A DNA stretch of 64,000 bases from Maricaulis alexandrii (GTDB lineage: Bacteria; Pseudomonadota; Alphaproteobacteria; Caulobacterales; Maricaulaceae), in NCBI RefSeq assembly GCF_005871165.1, contig NZ_SWKP01000007.1, forward strand, positions 124,001-188,000, written 5' to 3'. This document shows positions 39,855 through 48,853 of the stretch, piece by piece; the first letter of the stretch is position 1; the number at the start of each line of letters is the position of its first letter. The translations under genes and the position numbers were made by a program. Below the pieces are notes generated by a model. The model was not told the DNA's origin. It saw nothing but the letters and a program-made list of their open reading frames with translations, and did not search any database.

Positions 39855-41063
39855 ATGCCGGATCAAACGATGGAATTTCACCGCACCAAGCGCCTGCCGC
39901 CCTACGTTTTCGAAGAAGTGAACCGCCTGAAGGCCGAATTGCGGGCTGATGGGGCGGACATCATTGATTTCGGCATGGGCAATCCGGACCTGCCGACGCC
40001 GCAGCACATCCTGGACAAGCTCAAGGACACGACGGACAAGCCGCGCACCAATGGCTATTCCGCCTCGCGCGGCATTCCCGGACTGCGCCGCGCCCAGTCG
40101 CGCTATTACAAGCGCCGCTTTGATGTCGAACTGGACCCGGACAGCGAAGTCATTGTCACGCTGGGCTCCAAGGAAGGCTTTGCCAATCTGGCCCAGGCCA
40201 TCACCGCGCCGGGCGATGTCATTCTGGCGCCCTCGCCCTCCTACCCGATCCACACTTTCGGCTTCCTGATTGCCGGCGGCACGATCCGCCATGTCGCGGC
40301 ACCCTCGCCGGAGGAATATCTGCGCGGACTGGAATATGCGGTGCGCCACACCGTGCCCAAACCGATCGCGGTCGTGGTCTGCTATCCCTCCAATCCGACG
40401 GCACAGACGGCGACGCTGGACTATTACAAAAAGGTCGTCGCCTTCGCGGAAGCGCATGATCTCCTGATCCTGTCGGACCTGGCCTATTCGGAAATCTATT
40501 TCGGCGACGAGCCGACCCCGTCCATGCTGCAGGTCGAGGGTGCCAAGGACCGCACGATCGAGTTCACCTCGATGTCCAAGACCTATTCCATGGCCGGCTT
40601 CCGGGTCGGCTTTGCCTGCGGTTCCCCCAAACTGGTCAGCGCACTGGCCCGGGTGAAATCCTATCTCGACTACGGCGCCTACACGCCGGTCCAGGTGGCC
40701 GCCTGTGCGGCGCTGGACGGTCCGCAGGACTGTGTCGACGAGACCCGCCGCATCTACAAGCACCGCCGCGATGTCCTGGTGGAAAGCTTCGGTCGTGCCG
40801 GCTGGGAAATTCCCTCGCCGGAAGCCTCCATGTTCGCCTGGGCGCCGCTGCCGGAAGGCTGCGAGGAAATGGGTTCGCTGGAATTCTCGATCCAGCTGAT
40901 GAAGGAGGCCGGCGTCGCGGTCGCTCCGGGCATCGGTTTTGGCGAGCATGGCGAGGGCTTTGTCCGTCTCGCCCTGGTGGAGAATGAGCAGCGCATCCGC
41001 CAGGCCGCCCGCGGCGTGGCGGATTTCCTGAAATCCCGCCGGCCCGCCCTGCGCGCGGTCTGA
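39855..41063 (+). CDS. PLP-dependent class I/II aminotransferase (AlaC / LL-DAP aminotransferase type)
   Basis: The ATG at 39855 is preferred over an in-frame GTG six codons upstream because GGGAG lies before it; the product is 402 residues. The PLP lysine is in SMSKTYSMAGFRVGF, with YPSNPTAQTA and LSDLAYSEIYFG around the cofactor site. This subgroup (GMGNPDLPTPQHIL near the N-terminus) covers glutamate-pyruvate aminotransferases and LL-diaminopimelate aminotransferase-like enzymes. The exact substrate cannot be fixed from sequence. Confidence 0.88.
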   Translation: MPDQTMEFHRTKRLPPYVFEEVNRLKAELRADGADIIDFGMGNPDLPTPQHILDKLKDTTDKPRTNGYSASRGIPGLRRAQSRYYKRRFDVELDPDSEVIVTLGSKEGFANLAQAITAPGDVILAPSPSYPIHTFGFLIAGGTIRHVAAPSPEEYLRGLEYAVRHTVPKPIAVVVCYPSNPTAQTATLDYYKKVVAFAEAHDLLILSDLAYSEIYFGDEPTPSMLQVEGAKDRTIEFTSMSKTYSMAGFRVGFACGSPKLVSALARVKSYLDYGAYTPVQVAACAALDGPQDCVDETRRIYKHRRDVLVESFGRAGWEIPSPEASMFAWAPLPEGCEEMGSLEFSIQLMKEAGVAVAPGIGFGEHGEGFVRLALVENEQRIRQAARGVADFLKSRRPALRAV

Positions 41064-41107
41064 GCAAGTCGGCATTCCGGGCCACCATCCCTCCGGCCCA
41101 AAGCAAG

Positions 41108-41144
41108 GCGCCTCCCCGGTTTCCCGGAGAGGCGCTTTTCTTTT
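41108..41144 (+). terminator. Terminator of the aminotransferase gene
   Basis: A 12-bp stem with one mismatch (GCGCCTCCCCGG / CCGGAGAGGCGC) and TTTC loop, followed by TTTTCTTTT. Confidence 0.85.
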
Positions 41145-41162
41145 CGGCTCTGGATGTCCGCC

Positions 41163-41735
41163 CTAGAAATAGTGGCGGATCGTGGTCGAGTGCGGCCATT
41201 TCGCGCCGGCCTTGGAGCGCAGACGGCGGCGGCGCATGCGGGACTGCATGACATTGCGCGCCTCATCCAGGCTCGGCAGATCGGCGGCCGGCTCGGACTT
41301 CAGCTCTTCGCGGTGCGCCACGAAGTCGGCATAGGCTTCCAGTTCCGCGGACAGGCTGGCGGCGACGAGATCGATCATGATCGCGTCATCGACATAGCCC
41401 AGCACCGGAGTGTGGTCCGGGATCAGATCTTCCGGGTCGGCGAAATAGGCCAGGGCATCGATCACCGATTTGCGGTCATCGCCTTCCAGCTTCCAGTCCT
41501 TGTCTTCCAGCATGCCCAGCATCGGGCCGAGCTGGTCGAGACGCTTGGTGACGAAAGCCGGCGGATTGGATTTGCGGGCCTTCTCCAGCATGTCCGCGAC
41601 ACCGGCCAGAATCCGGCTTTCATCCGCCGCTCCCAGGGATTCGCGCGCCTCGTCGAGACGAGTGCGGAAGAAGTCGAGATCAGCTTCGGACAGCTCGAAT
41701 TCGACTTTCAGGGTCGGTTGGTTGGTCGTGGTCAT
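41163..41735 (-). CDS. YkvA/DUF1232-like protein
   Basis: The 190-residue product contains the DUF1232 signature AYFADPEDLIPDHTPVLGYV-DD at ~residues 96-118, flanked by charged helices. Unlike short membrane-bound YkvA proteins it has a long acidic N-terminus and a basic C-terminus (MRRRRLRSKAGAK). Function is unknown. It is convergent with the aminotransferase gene. Confidence 0.8.
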   Translation of the reverse strand: MTTTNQPTLKVEFELSEADLDFFRTRLDEARESLGAADESRILAGVADMLEKARKSNPPAFVTKRLDQLGPMLGMLEDKDWKLEGDDRKSVIDALAYFADPEDLIPDHTPVLGYVDDAIMIDLVAASLSAELEAYADFVAHREELKSEPAADLPSLDEARNVMQSRMRRRRLRSKAGAKWPHSTTIRHYF

Positions 41736-41939
41736 TTTGGATCAGGCACCTTCATTGGCCGTTGAACAATGATGACTGTGTCCCACACCCGCCGGTCAGC
41801 CGGTAGCGGGAACAGGATCGGGCCGGTCCCGGGGGACAGGCCCCGGACGGGTTCCGGTCTGGTTGTCCGGTAAGAGGAGCTTAACCCTTCGCGCAACTTC
41901 CTCTCACGCGCAAGCCTCACGCGCGATAACCTCCGCGCC

Positions 41940-42158
41940 ATGAATGTCGCTTTCAACACCGCTGCGAACAGCATGATTGCCGCTCAGAACCAGGCCCATG
42001 AGGCCGGGGCTCAGATGGTGCGTCATGCCGCCCAGGGCCAGGATATCATCCAGCCCGCCGTGGCCATCATCAAGGCCGAGAAGACGCATGCCGCGTCGGC
42101 AGCCGTGATGCAGACGGTCAGCGACATGACGGACAGGCTGCTGGACATCAAGGTCTAG
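41940..42158 (+). CDS. Small flagellar-rod-like protein
   Basis: The 72-residue product (MNVAFNTAANSMIAAQNQAH... VMQTVSDMTDRLLDIKV) resembles the terminal helices of rod/hook proteins such as FlgC, with an N-terminal AANSM-type helix and a C-terminal LLDI ending. Short proteins of this kind occur in many alphaproteobacteria. The ribosome-binding site is weak. It may be a cytoplasmic or exported helper of flagellar assembly, but that is inference. An inverted repeat follows. Confidence 0.65.
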   Translation: MNVAFNTAANSMIAAQNQAHEAGAQMVRHAAQGQDIIQPAVAIIKAEKTHAASAAVMQTVSDMTDRLLDIKV

Positions 42159-42190
42159 CCCTACCGAACGGTCGGTGGATGGCCGGTGGG

Positions 42191-42246
42191 CGTCATCCCC
42201 CAGTCGATGTCTCCATTGGCGTGTTGAAGCGACATGGGGGATGACG
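42191..42246. repeat. REP-like inverted repeat
   Basis: CGTCATCCCCCA (42191-42202) and TGGGGGATGACG (42235-42246) are a perfect 12-bp inverted pair. The GTCATCCC core matches the REP units at 29648 and 39293. It covers an upstream in-frame ATG (42234) of the next gene. Confidence 0.75.
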
Positions 42247-42299
42247 ATCCCGCCACCGACCCCCTCGCTTTTGACCCCGAATGGGCTTACCTGAAGCCC

Positions 42300-42971
42300 A
42301 TGTCTGATAAGATTTCCGTTGATATCGTCGCCGATCTGGTCTGCCCCTGGTGCTGGCTCGGCAAGCGCAATTGGGACCAGGCCGTGGCGCAAGTGCCCGA
42401 GGTCAAGGTGGAGACCGTCTGGCGGCCCTACCAGCTGGACCCGACCATTGCCCGCACCGGCCAGCCCTATTCCGATTACATGAAAGCCAAATTCTCCGGC
42501 GAGGCGACCGAGCGCTGGAAACAGATGCGCGCCTATCTGGAAGAGGCCGCCCCCGGCGCCGGCATCCAGTTCAATTTCGACGCCATTCCCGTCCGCCCCA
42601 ACACGCTCAATGCGCACCGTGTGATGAAATGGGCCGGCGGCCAGGGCCAGGCGGATGCCGCCGCAGAGGCGCTGTTCAAGGCCTTTTTCCAGGACAGCCG
42701 CGATATCGGCGATCCGGCCGTGCTCACCGAGATCGCCGGTGAAGCCGGGCTCGACACGGCCATTGTCGGCGACCTGCTCGCCTCCGACCGGGACGAGAAA
42801 GCCGTTTGGGAGGAAGAGGTTTTCTTCCGCAAGCTCGGCGTTTCCGGCGTTCCGACCTATATTTTCAACGGACGCTTTGCCGTATCGGGCGCCCAGGAAC
42901 CGGCCGTGCTCGCCGATGCCATCCGCCAGGCCGTCCAGGAACCGGCCGAGGCGGACGACAAGGACGCCTGA
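42300..42971 (+). CDS. DsbA-family oxidoreductase (FrnE-like)
   Basis: The product from the ATG at 42300 is 223 residues. It has a thioredoxin fold with active site CPWC in VDIVADLVCPWCWLGKRNWD and the cis-Pro loop GVSGVPTYIFNG. This matches cytoplasmic FrnE/HCCA-isomerase-type DsbA proteins, with no signal peptide. A longer start at 42234 is possible but lies inside a REP-like palindrome. It probably handles thiol exchange or a glutathione-dependent reaction. Confidence 0.88.
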   Translation: MSDKISVDIVADLVCPWCWLGKRNWDQAVAQVPEVKVETVWRPYQLDPTIARTGQPYSDYMKAKFSGEATERWKQMRAYLEEAAPGAGIQFNFDAIPVRPNTLNAHRVMKWAGGQGQADAAAEALFKAFFQDSRDIGDPAVLTEIAGEAGLDTAIVGDLLASDRDEKAVWEEEVFFRKLGVSGVPTYIFNGRFAVSGAQEPAVLADAIRQAVQEPAEADDKDA

Positions 42972-42996
42972 TCATCTGCCCGTGAAAGGGGACATC

Positions 42997-43389
42997 ATGA
43001 CTGCAATGCAAGCTGTCGCGCTCTATGCCGGCCTCAACACACTGCTCCTGCTGGGCCTCGCCCTCAATGTGTCCCGCATTCGCCGGCGCGAGAAGATCAG
43101 CCTGGGCACGGGCAGTCACACCCTGCTGGAGCGCGCCGTGCGCGCACATGCCAACGGCATCGAGAATGTCGCTCTCGGCCTGGTCTGTCTCTGGCTGCTG
43201 GCAACCCTGGGACTGGAGCCGATCTGGGTCCATGTGCTCGGCTTCGCCCTCACCTTCGGACGCGTCTTCTACAGCTATGGCCTGCTGACCAAGCCGGGCC
43301 CCAGTTTCGGCCGCATTACCGGCACGGGCCTGACCTGGGCCATGCTGCTGGCCAGCGCACTGCTTCTGATTGCCCGCGCCTTCACCTGA
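42997..43389 (+). CDS. MAPEG-family membrane protein (second copy)
   Basis: The ATG at 42997 follows AAAGGGG and gives 130 residues with four membrane segments. Family features: RAVRAHANGIENVALGLVCL and LTFGRVFYSYGLL. It starts 25 bp after the DsbA-family gene and may be co-transcribed. This is the eukaryote-like MAPEG subgroup with the RxxxNxxE-type motif (RAHANGIENV), which supports glutathione-dependent activity. Confidence 0.87.
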   Translation: MTAMQAVALYAGLNTLLLLGLALNVSRIRRREKISLGTGSHTLLERAVRAHANGIENVALGLVCLWLLATLGLEPIWVHVLGFALTFGRVFYSYGLLTKPGPSFGRITGTGLTWAMLLASALLLIARAFT

Positions 43390-43429
43390 ATGATTGCCCC
43401 GGTGCGGGCCGCAACGCTATAGCCATGCC

Positions 43430-44791
43430 ATGACCCAAGCCCAATCCGCACCCGATTCCGCCCGCCTGCAAGAGATTGCCGGCGACCTGATCCAGCGCGC
43501 CATCAAGGCCGGTGCCGATGCCGCCGAGGCCTCGGTCGGCGAGTCCCGCCAGACCGAGCTGTCGGTGCGCGACGGCAATCTGGAGGATATCGAGCGCTCG
43601 GAGAGCCTGGATGCCGGGGTCCGCGTGTTTGTCGGCCAGCGCCAGGCCGGTGTTGCCTTCTCCGACCTGTCAGACCAGGGCCGCCAATTCACCATCGAGC
43701 GCGCCGTCGCGATGGCCAAGGCGGCGCCGGAAGATCCCTATGCCGCCCTCGCCGACCCGGCCCGCATGTGCCAGGACCCGCCGGTGCTGAACCTGTTCGA
43801 GGCGGTGGAGTGGACCCCGGAAGAACTGGAAGCCAAGGCGATCGCCGTCGAGAAGGCCGCCCGGGCGATCGAAGGCGTGACCATGACGGACACGGCCTTC
43901 GCCTCCTACGGCCAGGGCGCCGCCGCCTATGCCACCACGACCGGTTTCAATGCCGGCTGGCGCAAGAGCTATTTCGGCTATGGCGCCAGCGTGATCGCCG
44001 GCAAGGACGGCGCCATGGAGCGCGATTATGCCGCCACCGCTGCGCGCCGGACGGCTGATCTGAAATCCATTGACGAGATCGGCACCGAGGCCGGCGAACG
44101 CACGGCCCGCCGCGTCGGTCCCCAGAAAATCGCCAGCGGCACCATGCCGGTCATCTTCGACCGCCGCGTCTCGACCGCCTTCCTGAGCGCGCTCAGCGGC
44201 GCGATCAGCGGCCCGGCCGTGGCGCGCGGCGTCTCTTTCCTGCGCGACAAGATGGGTGAGAAAGTCTTCGCCGACGGCATCACCATCCTGGACGATCCGC
44301 ACCGCGACTGGGGCCATGCCTCCTGCCCGTTTGATGGCGAGGGCACGGTCAACCAGGCCCGCGAGATCATTTCCGACGGTCGTCTGACCAGCTGGTTCCT
44401 CAACTCCTCCGCCGCCCGGCAGCTGGATCTGGAACCGACCGGCCATGCCCGCCGCAATATGGGCGGACCGCCCGGCGCCGGCCCGACCAATCTGCACCTC
44501 GCCGCCGGCACGGTCAGCCGCGACGACCTGATTTCCGGCGCGGGTGAAGGCTTGCTGGTGACGGAAATGTTCGGCCCCTCCCTCAACGCCAATACCGGCG
44601 ACTGGTCGGTCGGCGTGTCCGGCTACCGGATCACGGGCGGAAAAATCGACCATCCGGTCAGCGAGGTCACCGTGGCCGGAAACCTGATCGATATTTTTGC
44701 AAAACTTGTCCCGGCGAGCGATCTGGAGTTTAGAGGCGCCGTTAACGCCCCCAGCGTATGCGTTGACGCGATTTCGGTTGGCGGTCTGTAA
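43430..44791 (+). CDS. pmbA: TldE/PmbA, modulator subunit of the TldD-TldE metalloprotease
   Basis: TldD/TldE processes small peptides. The 453-residue product has the PmbA N-domain (AEASVGESRQTELSVRDG), FLSALSGAISGPAVARGVSF in the middle, and GDWSVGVSGYRITGG with DLEFRGAVNAPSVCV at the C-terminus. It lacks the HExxxH zinc motif of TldD, as TldE does. No tldD is in the window. It precedes DUF4170, an arrangement I recall from other alphaproteobacteria. Confidence 0.93.
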   Translation: MTQAQSAPDSARLQEIAGDLIQRAIKAGADAAEASVGESRQTELSVRDGNLEDIERSESLDAGVRVFVGQRQAGVAFSDLSDQGRQFTIERAVAMAKAAPEDPYAALADPARMCQDPPVLNLFEAVEWTPEELEAKAIAVEKAARAIEGVTMTDTAFASYGQGAAAYATTTGFNAGWRKSYFGYGASVIAGKDGAMERDYAATAARRTADLKSIDEIGTEAGERTARRVGPQKIASGTMPVIFDRRVSTAFLSALSGAISGPAVARGVSFLRDKMGEKVFADGITILDDPHRDWGHASCPFDGEGTVNQAREIISDGRLTSWFLNSSAARQLDLEPTGHARRNMGGPPGAGPTNLHLAAGTVSRDDLISGAGEGLLVTEMFGPSLNANTGDWSVGVSGYRITGGKIDHPVSEVTVAGNLIDIFAKLVPASDLEFRGAVNAPSVCVDAISVGGL

Positions 44792-44820
44792 CCGGACCCC
44801 ATTGCTGCAGGAAGACTGAC

Positions 44821-45075
44821 ATGAGCGATAGCACCACCCATATCAACAACCAGCTCCTCCACCTCGTCATCGGTGGCGAACTGGTCTGTGTTGACCCGAA
44901 GAATTGCGAGTTCAAGGACCTCAAGGCGGTCGATTTCGTCGGCGCCTACGGCACCTATGAAGACGCCCGCAAGGCCTGGAAGAATGCGGCCCAGCGCACG
45001 GTCGACAACGCCCATATGCGCTATTTCATCATCCACGCACACAAACTGCTCGATCCGTCCGCGGACAAGCACTAG
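44821..45075 (+). CDS. DUF4170 protein
   Basis: The 84-residue product carries the DUF4170 pattern: LLHLVIGGELV at the start, GAYGTYEDARKAWKNAAQ, then TVDNAHMRYFIIHAHKLL. Function is unknown; the family usually lies beside lipid A genes in alphaproteobacteria. Its TAG stop is in the same frame as the following ABC transporter. Confidence 0.88.
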   Translation: MSDSTTHINNQLLHLVIGGELVCVDPKNCEFKDLKAVDFVGAYGTYEDARKAWKNAAQRTVDNAHMRYFIIHAHKLLDPSADKH

Positions 45076-45195
45076 GCCAGTCTCCTGAGTTCGGACACCC
45101 CCTCTTCCTCAACCTGGCAGCTGGGCCGTCGGCTGTGGCGCGACGGCCTGTCCCGGCATCGCGGCCTGGTCGGTCTGGCCGTACTCCTGTCGGCG

Positions 45196-46842
45196 GTGAC
45201 GGCAGGGGCCGCGGCCTCCTATGTGGGCGTGGTCGGCCATGTGTTCGACACGCTGGAAGGCGGGATGGAAACCTTCTCCTGGGTCGGGCCGCTGGCGATT
45301 GTCGCCCTGGCCCTGATCCGCTCGGCCAGCCTCTACCTGCAGACGGTCCAGACCAACCGGCTCGCCCTGACGGTGATGCAGGACCTGCAGAACGCCATGT
45401 TCGCCAAACTGGTCCGCGCCGACTTCACCCGGCTGCAGAACGAGGCGGTCGGCTCACTGGTCTCCCGCTTCACCAATGACATCACGCTTCTGCGTGAAAC
45501 CCTGATCCGCCTGACCAACAATCTCCTGCGGGACATTCTCCAGGTGATCGCCACGATTGGCTGGATGCTGTGGCTGGACTGGATGCTGACCCTGCTCATC
45601 CTGGTCGTCTATCCGGTCGCCGCCTGGCCCGTGATCCGCATCGGCCAGCGCCTGCGCAAGACCTCCAACAAGGCCCAGTCGCAAATGGGCGAAGTGACCA
45701 GCCAGCTGGAAGAGAGCTTCTCCGGCACGCGCATGATCAAGACCTACGGTCTGGAAGCGTTCGAGACCCGTCGTGCCGGGAAGGCCTTTGCCGACCGGTT
45801 CGCCTTCCTCTTCCGCATTGCCGAGAACAAGGCCCGCGTCGATCCGATCCTGGAAGCCGTGGGCGGGCTGGCCCTGTCCATTCTCATCCTGGTCGCCGGC
45901 TGGCGCCTGATGGCGGGCGAAAGCTCGATCGGTGACCTGATGGGCGTGCTCACCGGTGTCGCCCTTCTGGCCTCCCCGATCCGCGCCATCGGCACGCTCA
46001 ACGCGGTCGTGCAGGAAGGCTTTGCGGTCCTGGAACGCGTGTTTGCGGTGCTCGACGAACCGGACACGATCACAGCGGCGCTCGACGCGCCCGATCTCCA
46101 GGTGTCTCAGGGTGCGGTCGTCTTCGACCAGGTGGGTTTCGCCTATCCGGACGGCACGGCCGCCCTGAAAACCGTGTCACTGGAAGTGCAGCCGGGCCAG
46201 ACCGTGGCCCTGGTCGGCCCGTCCGGCTCGGGCAAGTCGACCATCCTCAATCTCCTGCCACGCCTCTACGACCCGCAATCGGGGTCGGTCACGATCGATG
46301 GGCAGGATATTCGCAGCGTCTCCATCGCCTCCCTGCGCCGCGCCATGGCCTTGGTCAGCCAGGATGTCACCCTGTTCGATGACACGGTGCGCGCCAATAT
46401 CGGATTCGGCGATCTGGAGGCCGATGAGGCCGCCATCATCGCGGCGGCCAAGGCAGCCGATGCGCACGACTTCATCATGAAACTGCCCGGTGGCTATGAC
46501 GCCCCGGTCGGACCGCGCGGCAGCAATTTGTCCGGTGGCCAGCGCCAGCGCCTCTCCATCGCCCGCGCCATTCTCAAGAATGCGCCTGTCCTTCTGCTCG
46601 ATGAAGCGACCTCCGCCCTCGACACAGAGAGCGAACGCCGGGTGCAAGCTGCCCTGGAACGCCTGTCGGAAGGCCGCACCTGTCTGGTGATCGCCCACCG
46701 TCTCTCCACCGTGCGCAATGCCGACTGGATCTATGTGCTCGAAGACGGTCAGGTCCGCGAGCAGGGGCGTCATGATGATCTGGTCGCCGAGGACGGGCTC
46801 TATGCCCGGCTCTGCCGCATGCAGTTCGGCGCGGAAGGCTGA
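45196..46842 (+). CDS. ABC transporter, MsbA-like fused permease/ATPase
   Basis: From the GTG at 45196 the product has 548 residues: six membrane segments then an ATPase with Walker A GPSGSGKST, signature LSGGQRQRLSIARA and Walker B PVLLLDEATSALD. It is likely a lipid or lipid A flippase, given its position. The reading frame stays open back to the DUF4170 stop (45073), and the upstream codons encode WQLGRRLWRDGLSRHRGLVG, which completes the first membrane segment. No ATG, GTG or TTG lies in that stretch. A CTG at 45085 may be the true start. Confidence 0.9.
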   Translation: MTAGAAASYVGVVGHVFDTLEGGMETFSWVGPLAIVALALIRSASLYLQTVQTNRLALTVMQDLQNAMFAKLVRADFTRLQNEAVGSLVSRFTNDITLLRETLIRLTNNLLRDILQVIATIGWMLWLDWMLTLLILVVYPVAAWPVIRIGQRLRKTSNKAQSQMGEVTSQLEESFSGTRMIKTYGLEAFETRRAGKAFADRFAFLFRIAENKARVDPILEAVGGLALSILILVAGWRLMAGESSIGDLMGVLTGVALLASPIRAIGTLNAVVQEGFAVLERVFAVLDEPDTITAALDAPDLQVSQGAVVFDQVGFAYPDGTAALKTVSLEVQPGQTVALVGPSGSGKSTILNLLPRLYDPQSGSVTIDGQDIRSVSIASLRRAMALVSQDVTLFDDTVRANIGFGDLEADEAAIIAAAKAADAHDFIMKLPGGYDAPVGPRGSNLSGGQRQRLSIARAILKNAPVLLLDEATSALDTESERRVQAALERLSEGRTCLVIAHRLSTVRNADWIYVLEDGQVREQGRHDDLVAEDGLYARLCRMQFGAEG

Positions 46843-46947
46843 GCCATTCTCCCATCCGGCTGGACCCGGGGTCCGAGCTGTCGCAAACTGCCACAACAAG
46901 CTCAACAAGACTGGCTCCGGCCGATCCCCAATCCAGATCCGCAGACG

Positions 46948-48852
46948 ATGAATTCGACGACATCCGATTTCGAACTCTTTTTCGAAACCGCCCCCGACCT
47001 TCTCTGTATCATGGCGCCCGACATGACATTCCAGCGGGTCAATCAGGCCTGGACGACCACGCTCGGCTGGAACCGCGAGGACCTGGAGGGAAAGCTCTAC
47101 ACGGACTTTCTTCACCCCGATGATGTCAATGAGACCAGGAGCGCGTCTGCAGAACTGGAAGAGGGCCAGAACCGGATCACCGTCACCAATCGATACCGGA
47201 CCCGGGCCGGCGGTTATGCCACACTGGCCTGGAGTTCAGCCTCCAAGCAATCGGACGGTCGGATCTATGCCATTGCCCGTGACGTAACTCGCGACCGGGT
47301 GAATGCCCGCGAGCTTGAGGATATTCTAACCGGCACCAATGCCGGCACCTGGCGTTGGAATGTCGCCACCGGCGAAACCGTCTTCAACGAGCGTTGGGCC
47401 GAGATTATCGGCTATTCGCTGGAGGAGATCAGCCCGACCACGATCGACACCTGGATGAGCTTCGCACATCCCGATGACCTGGCGGAAAGCGAGCGCCGTT
47501 TGACTGCGCATTTCTCCGGAGACAGCCCCTTCTACGAATGTGAAGCCCGCATGAAACACAAGGACGGGCATTGGGTCTGGGTGCTGGACCTGGGGCGCGT
47601 GGCGACCTGGCTGCCGGATGGTTCACCGGAATGGGTCTCGGGCACCCATATTGATATCACGGCCCGAAAAATGGCCGAACAGGCGCTCGAGGAGGCCCGC
47701 GAGGCCGCGGATTCCGCCAACCGCGCCAAATCCCAGTTCCTGGCCAATATGAGCCACGAAATCCGGACCCCGATCAATGGCGTACTCGGTATGGCCCATC
47801 TGCTCGGTCACACCGCGCTGGATAGCAAACAACGCCAGTATCTCGACATCCTCCAAGTGTCCGGGAAATCCCTGCTCGACATTATCGAGGACGTGCTGGA
47901 TGTCTCGCGCATCGAAGCCGGATTGCTCAAACTCACCCCTCGCCCCTTCAGGCCCCGCGATCTGTTCGACCGGGCCGTGGGAGCGGTTCAGGGCGCGGCG
48001 CAGGCCAAGGGTCTGGCCCTGACCCAAGAGATCGACTTCAACGCCATGCCGGACTGGGTCCTGGGTGATGAAGTCCGGCTGCGCCAGATTGTCGTGAATC
48101 TGCTGGGGAATGCCGTGAAGTTCACGCCAGCTGGTGACGTCCGCCTGACCGCGCGCTGGTCAGACAATCGTTTGCGTGTGGATGTCACGGATACCGGCCC
48201 CGGTGTTCCGGAAGAAAAACGAGACAGTATCTTCGACCGCTTCAGCCAGGCTTCGGAAGGGATCACGAAACAGGTTGAGGGAAGCGGTCTGGGCCTGGCC
48301 ATCTGCAAGGACATTGCCGCACTGTCTGGCGGCGATGTCGGACTGGCAGATCCGCAACCGGCCCAGGGGGCTCACTTCTGGATGGACATCGCCCTGCCAG
48401 CCTCAACGGAAGCGGGAGACGAAGACGGGTTATCCTTCGCCGGCCGGCCGGCGGATCTGTCGGGCCTGAAGCTTCTGGTCGTCGAGGACAACACGGTCAA
48501 TCGGCGCGTTTTCACAACCTCACTGGCCGCCGCAGGCGCCTCTGTCAGCGAGGTCGAAGACGGCAAGCAGGCCCTGAAAGCGCTGTCCGCGGGGCGAGAG
48601 TTTGATGCCGTGGTCATGGACCTTCACATGCCGGAACTGTCGGGTGTGGACGTTCTGGAGGCCCTGCCGGAAACGCTGGGGGATCTGGCCGACCGCCTGC
48701 CCGTCATCATGGTCACCGCGGATGTAACCGCTGATGCACGCACCGCACTCATGGACCGCGGTGCGTACTGCGTCCTGACCAAGCCGATTGATCCGGACGC
48801 CTTGTCGAACACGGTGAGAAAAGCCGTCGCCGCCCGCCACGCCGCGACTTGA
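46948..48852 (+). CDS. Hybrid sensor histidine kinase (PAS-PAS-HisKA-HATPase-REC)
   Basis: The 634-residue product has no membrane segment. Two PAS domains (~10-120 and ~125-240) precede the HisKA helix with His in FLANMSHEIRTPINGV. HATPase boxes are VVNLLGNAVKFTPAG, DTGPGVPEEKR and GSGLGLAICKDIA. The C-terminal receiver has its Asp in AVVMDLHMPELSG and Lys in VLTKPID. A cytosolic redox, light or ligand sensor is likely. It ends 1 bp from the stop of another kinase on the opposite strand. Confidence 0.94.
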   Translation: MNSTTSDFELFFETAPDLLCIMAPDMTFQRVNQAWTTTLGWNREDLEGKLYTDFLHPDDVNETRSASAELEEGQNRITVTNRYRTRAGGYATLAWSSASKQSDGRIYAIARDVTRDRVNARELEDILTGTNAGTWRWNVATGETVFNERWAEIIGYSLEEISPTTIDTWMSFAHPDDLAESERRLTAHFSGDSPFYECEARMKHKDGHWVWVLDLGRVATWLPDGSPEWVSGTHIDITARKMAEQALEEAREAADSANRAKSQFLANMSHEIRTPINGVLGMAHLLGHTALDSKQRQYLDILQVSGKSLLDIIEDVLDVSRIEAGLLKLTPRPFRPRDLFDRAVGAVQGAAQAKGLALTQEIDFNAMPDWVLGDEVRLRQIVVNLLGNAVKFTPAGDVRLTARWSDNRLRVDVTDTGPGVPEEKRDSIFDRFSQASEGITKQVEGSGLGLAICKDIAALSGGDVGLADPQPAQGAHFWMDIALPASTEAGDEDGLSFAGRPADLSGLKLLVVEDNTVNRRVFTTSLAAAGASVSEVEDGKQALKALSAGREFDAVVMDLHMPELSGVDVLEALPETLGDLADRLPVIMVTADVTADARTALMDRGAYCVLTKPIDPDALSNTVRKAVAARHAAT

Positions 48853-48853
48853 T

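Noticed and set aside
42234-42299. Upstream ATG for the DsbA-family gene
   Set aside because: It falls inside the 12-bp inverted repeat, and the added 22 residues are acidic and do not fit the family N-terminus.
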